Position numbers and translations under genes: made by a program
Shown here: piece by piece, positions 5,289-6,403 of the stretch
How positions within the stretch are numbered: position 1 is the first letter of the stretch
How the letters are laid out: the number at the start of each line of letters is the position of its first letter
Assembly (NCBI GenBank): GCA_011051745.1
Contig: DRKO01000130.1
Span: forward strand, 1 to 6,403
Reading direction: 5' to 3'
Length of the DNA stretch: 6,403 nucleotides
Origin: Chloroflexota bacterium
Lineage (GTDB): Bacteria; Chloroflexota; Anaerolineae; Aggregatilineales; UBA3940
The notes under the pieces: model-generated
What the model saw: the letters and a program-made list of their open reading frames with translations, nothing else
Databases searched by the model: none
What the model was told of the DNA's origin: nothing

Positions 5289-6200
5289 ATGTCTGACTGG
5301 ATAGAAGTCTCTGTGAAGGTGGACGGGGAAGGGGCGGAGGCCGTGGCCGATGCCCTGCGCCGCTACGTCCATCAGGGCGTTGCCATTGAGCAGCTTGTGC
5401 CGGGCGAGGCCTGGGACGATGAGGATCTGCCCTCCGGGCCGCTGATGGTGCGTGCTTATTTCCCCGCCGACGAGCGCGCGCCGACCACGCGGCGGCAGAT
5501 CGAGGAGGCGCTTTATTACCTGAGCCGCCTCTACCCCCGAATCCCCGCCCCCGCTTTTCGCACGGTTAAAGAGGAAGACTGGGCGGAAGCCTGGAAGCAA
5601 CACTATCACCCAATCCGGGTTGGGAAGCGGCTGCTGATCAAACCGGCCTGGGTGGATGTCGAATCACAGCCGGATGATATCGTGATCGAGATGGACCCCG
5701 GCATGGCGTTCGGCACGGGCACGCACCCGACCACGCAACTCTGCCTGATGGCCTGCGAGTGGCTCGCCCGGCAGGGCATGACGGCGATAGACCTGGGGAC
5801 GGGGTCCGGCATTCTGGCGATTGCCGCCGCCAGGCTGGGATGCTACCGCGTTCTGGCGCGGGATATTGACGAGGTGGCCGTCCGTGTGGCGCGGGAGAAC
5901 GTGAGGCGGAACGGGGTTGAAAAGCAGGTGGTCGTCCAGCAGGGATCGCTGGAGGGGCTGCTGACGACATCCCGCCATTTCGATCTCGGTATGGCGAACC
6001 TTACGGCGAAGATCATCATCCGTCTGGCGGGGGAGGGGCTGGGACATCTGATCTGGCCGGGCGGGAAGTTCGTTTTCTCCGGCCTGATCGAGGAGCAGGA
6101 GCCGGAGGTCACCGCCGCGCTGGAGGCAATTGATCTGGAGGTGATCGACCGCCGCCAGATGGGCGAGTGGGTCATGCTGATCACGCAGAGGCGCTCCTGA
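5289..6200 (+). CDS. prmA: Ribosomal protein L11 methyltransferase PrmA
   Basis: PrmA is the cytoplasmic S-adenosylmethionine-dependent enzyme that methylates lysines and the N-terminal amino group of ribosomal protein L11. The 303-residue protein is of normal length. The N-terminal L11-recognition domain begins with WIEVSVKVDGEGAEAVADAL. The linker has EEDWAEAWKQHYHPIRVGKRLLI. The PrmA signature DPGMAFGTGTHPTT spans Phe141 to Thr149. Motif I is DLGTGSG from Asp168, the acidic loop RDIDEVAV contains Asp192 and Asp194, and the catalytic-loop motif appears as ANLTAKI with Asn237. Loss of PrmA is tolerated in several bacteria. The gene often follows dnaJ, though no functional tie to the chaperone cycle is known. 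Its start is fixed by homology and by the promoter just upstream. The next gene begins inside its stop codon, suggesting translational coupling. Confidence 0.96.
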   Translation: MSDWIEVSVKVDGEGAEAVADALRRYVHQGVAIEQLVPGEAWDDEDLPSGPLMVRAYFPADERAPTTRRQIEEALYYLSRLYPRIPAPAFRTVKEEDWAEAWKQHYHPIRVGKRLLIKPAWVDVESQPDDIVIEMDPGMAFGTGTHPTTQLCLMACEWLARQGMTAIDLGTGSGILAIAAARLGCYRVLARDIDEVAVRVARENVRRNGVEKQVVVQQGSLEGLLTTSRHFDLGMANLTAKIIIRLAGEGLGHLIWPGGKFVFSGLIEEQEPEVTAALEAIDLEVIDRRQMGEWVMLITQRRS

Positions 6201-6403
6201 TGACCACACAGGACACCCCCAACCGGTCGAGTCGCTCGCAGCGCCGACCGGCCAATCGGGAGGCACTCGACGAACTGCTGCGTGAACTGGATATCTCCCC
6301 TCCCGGCCCGGCCCGCTATCGGCTGGTGAGCCGGTGGGCGGCCAAGCATGTCTGGGAGGTCAACGTCGGCGGCAGGCCCTGGGCCTACATCCGCTACCTG
6401 CTG
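6200..6403 (+). CDS. Unassigned protein, N-terminal part (possible phosphotransferase-like)
   Basis: An open frame starts at ATG 6200, sharing its A with the prmA TGA stop, and continues for 68 codons to the window edge without a stop. AGAGG at 6187-6191, eight bases upstream, is a fair Shine-Dalgarno sequence. The first 20 or so residues are polar and Arg-rich and probably disordered. A helical stretch ALDELLRELDI follows, and then YRLVSRWAAKHVWEVNVGG and RPWAYIRYLL. The alternation of hydrophobic residues with a VWEV...YIRYL pattern is reminiscent of the N-lobe beta strands of aminoglycoside phosphotransferase or choline-kinase-like proteins. The diagnostic catalytic motifs would lie beyond the window, so that assignment is only a guess. 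The TGATG overlap implies co-expression with prmA. It does not look like rsmE, the gene found after prmA in Bacillus. Confidence 0.7.
   Translation, partial: MTTQDTPNRSSRSQRRPANREALDELLRELDISPPGPARYRLVSRWAAKHVWEVNVGGRPWAYIRYLL

Noticed and set aside
6263..6268. CIRCE half-site GCACTC
   Set aside because: It lies within the coding start of the last gene, has no inverted partner at the required spacing and lacks the flanking TTA. It is best explained as chance.
5088..6349. Several minus-strand frames over prmA and the last gene
   Set aside because: They overlap strongly conserved coding sequence, have no ribosome binding sites or recognisable motifs, and are typical GC-rich shadows.
1..6403. 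Mobile elements, CRISPR arrays, tRNA or rRNA genes, or a novel defence-type system
   Set aside because: No transposase, terminal repeats, spaced direct repeats or structural RNA signatures were seen. The genes form a conserved core chaperone locus.

Overview
This window is a bacterial heat-shock chaperone locus, with the order hrcA (5' end cut off), grpE, dnaK, dnaJ, prmA, followed by the first 68 codons of an unassigned gene. Everything is on the + strand. The DNA is GC-rich and gene-dense, and every complete gene looks intact and close to the usual family length. The gene order resembles the class I heat-shock locus of Firmicutes and several deep-branching phyla. High GC, a DnaK that carries the long nucleotide-domain segment missing from many Firmicutes, and a prmA that appears leaderless suggest a non-Firmicute such as a member of the Chloroflexota (Anaerolineae-like). 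That assignment is an inference without any database comparison.

Layout. Positions 2-1093 encode HrcA, the repressor of class I heat-shock genes, missing only a few N-terminal residues. A 176-base gap follows with overlapping inverted repeats and no visible CIRCE operator. grpE (1270-1851) and dnaK (1915-3783) lie close together, each with a good Shine-Dalgarno sequence. A strong intrinsic terminator follows dnaK at 3807-3843. The rest of the 257-base gap holds a second inverted repeat (3900-3939) that contains the probable -35 element of a separate dnaJ promoter. dnaJ runs from 4041 to 5189. After a 99-base gap prmA (5289-6200) has a promoter placed so close to its ATG that the mRNA would have almost no 5' leader. 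The last gene overlaps the prmA stop by one base (TGATG) and runs off the window.

How the parts work together. DnaK is the ATP-driven Hsp70, DnaJ delivers substrates and stimulates its ATPase, and GrpE exchanges its nucleotide. HrcA normally represses this set until heat titrates its chaperone support. PrmA methylates ribosomal protein L11 and is a frequent neighbour of dnaJ without a known role in the chaperone cycle. The window seems to contain at least three transcription units: hrcA-grpE-dnaK, dnaJ, and prmA with its downstream partner.

I found no mobile element, CRISPR array, tRNA, rRNA or novel gene system. The genes are ordinary; the observations worth a second look are all in the intergenic regulatory DNA.
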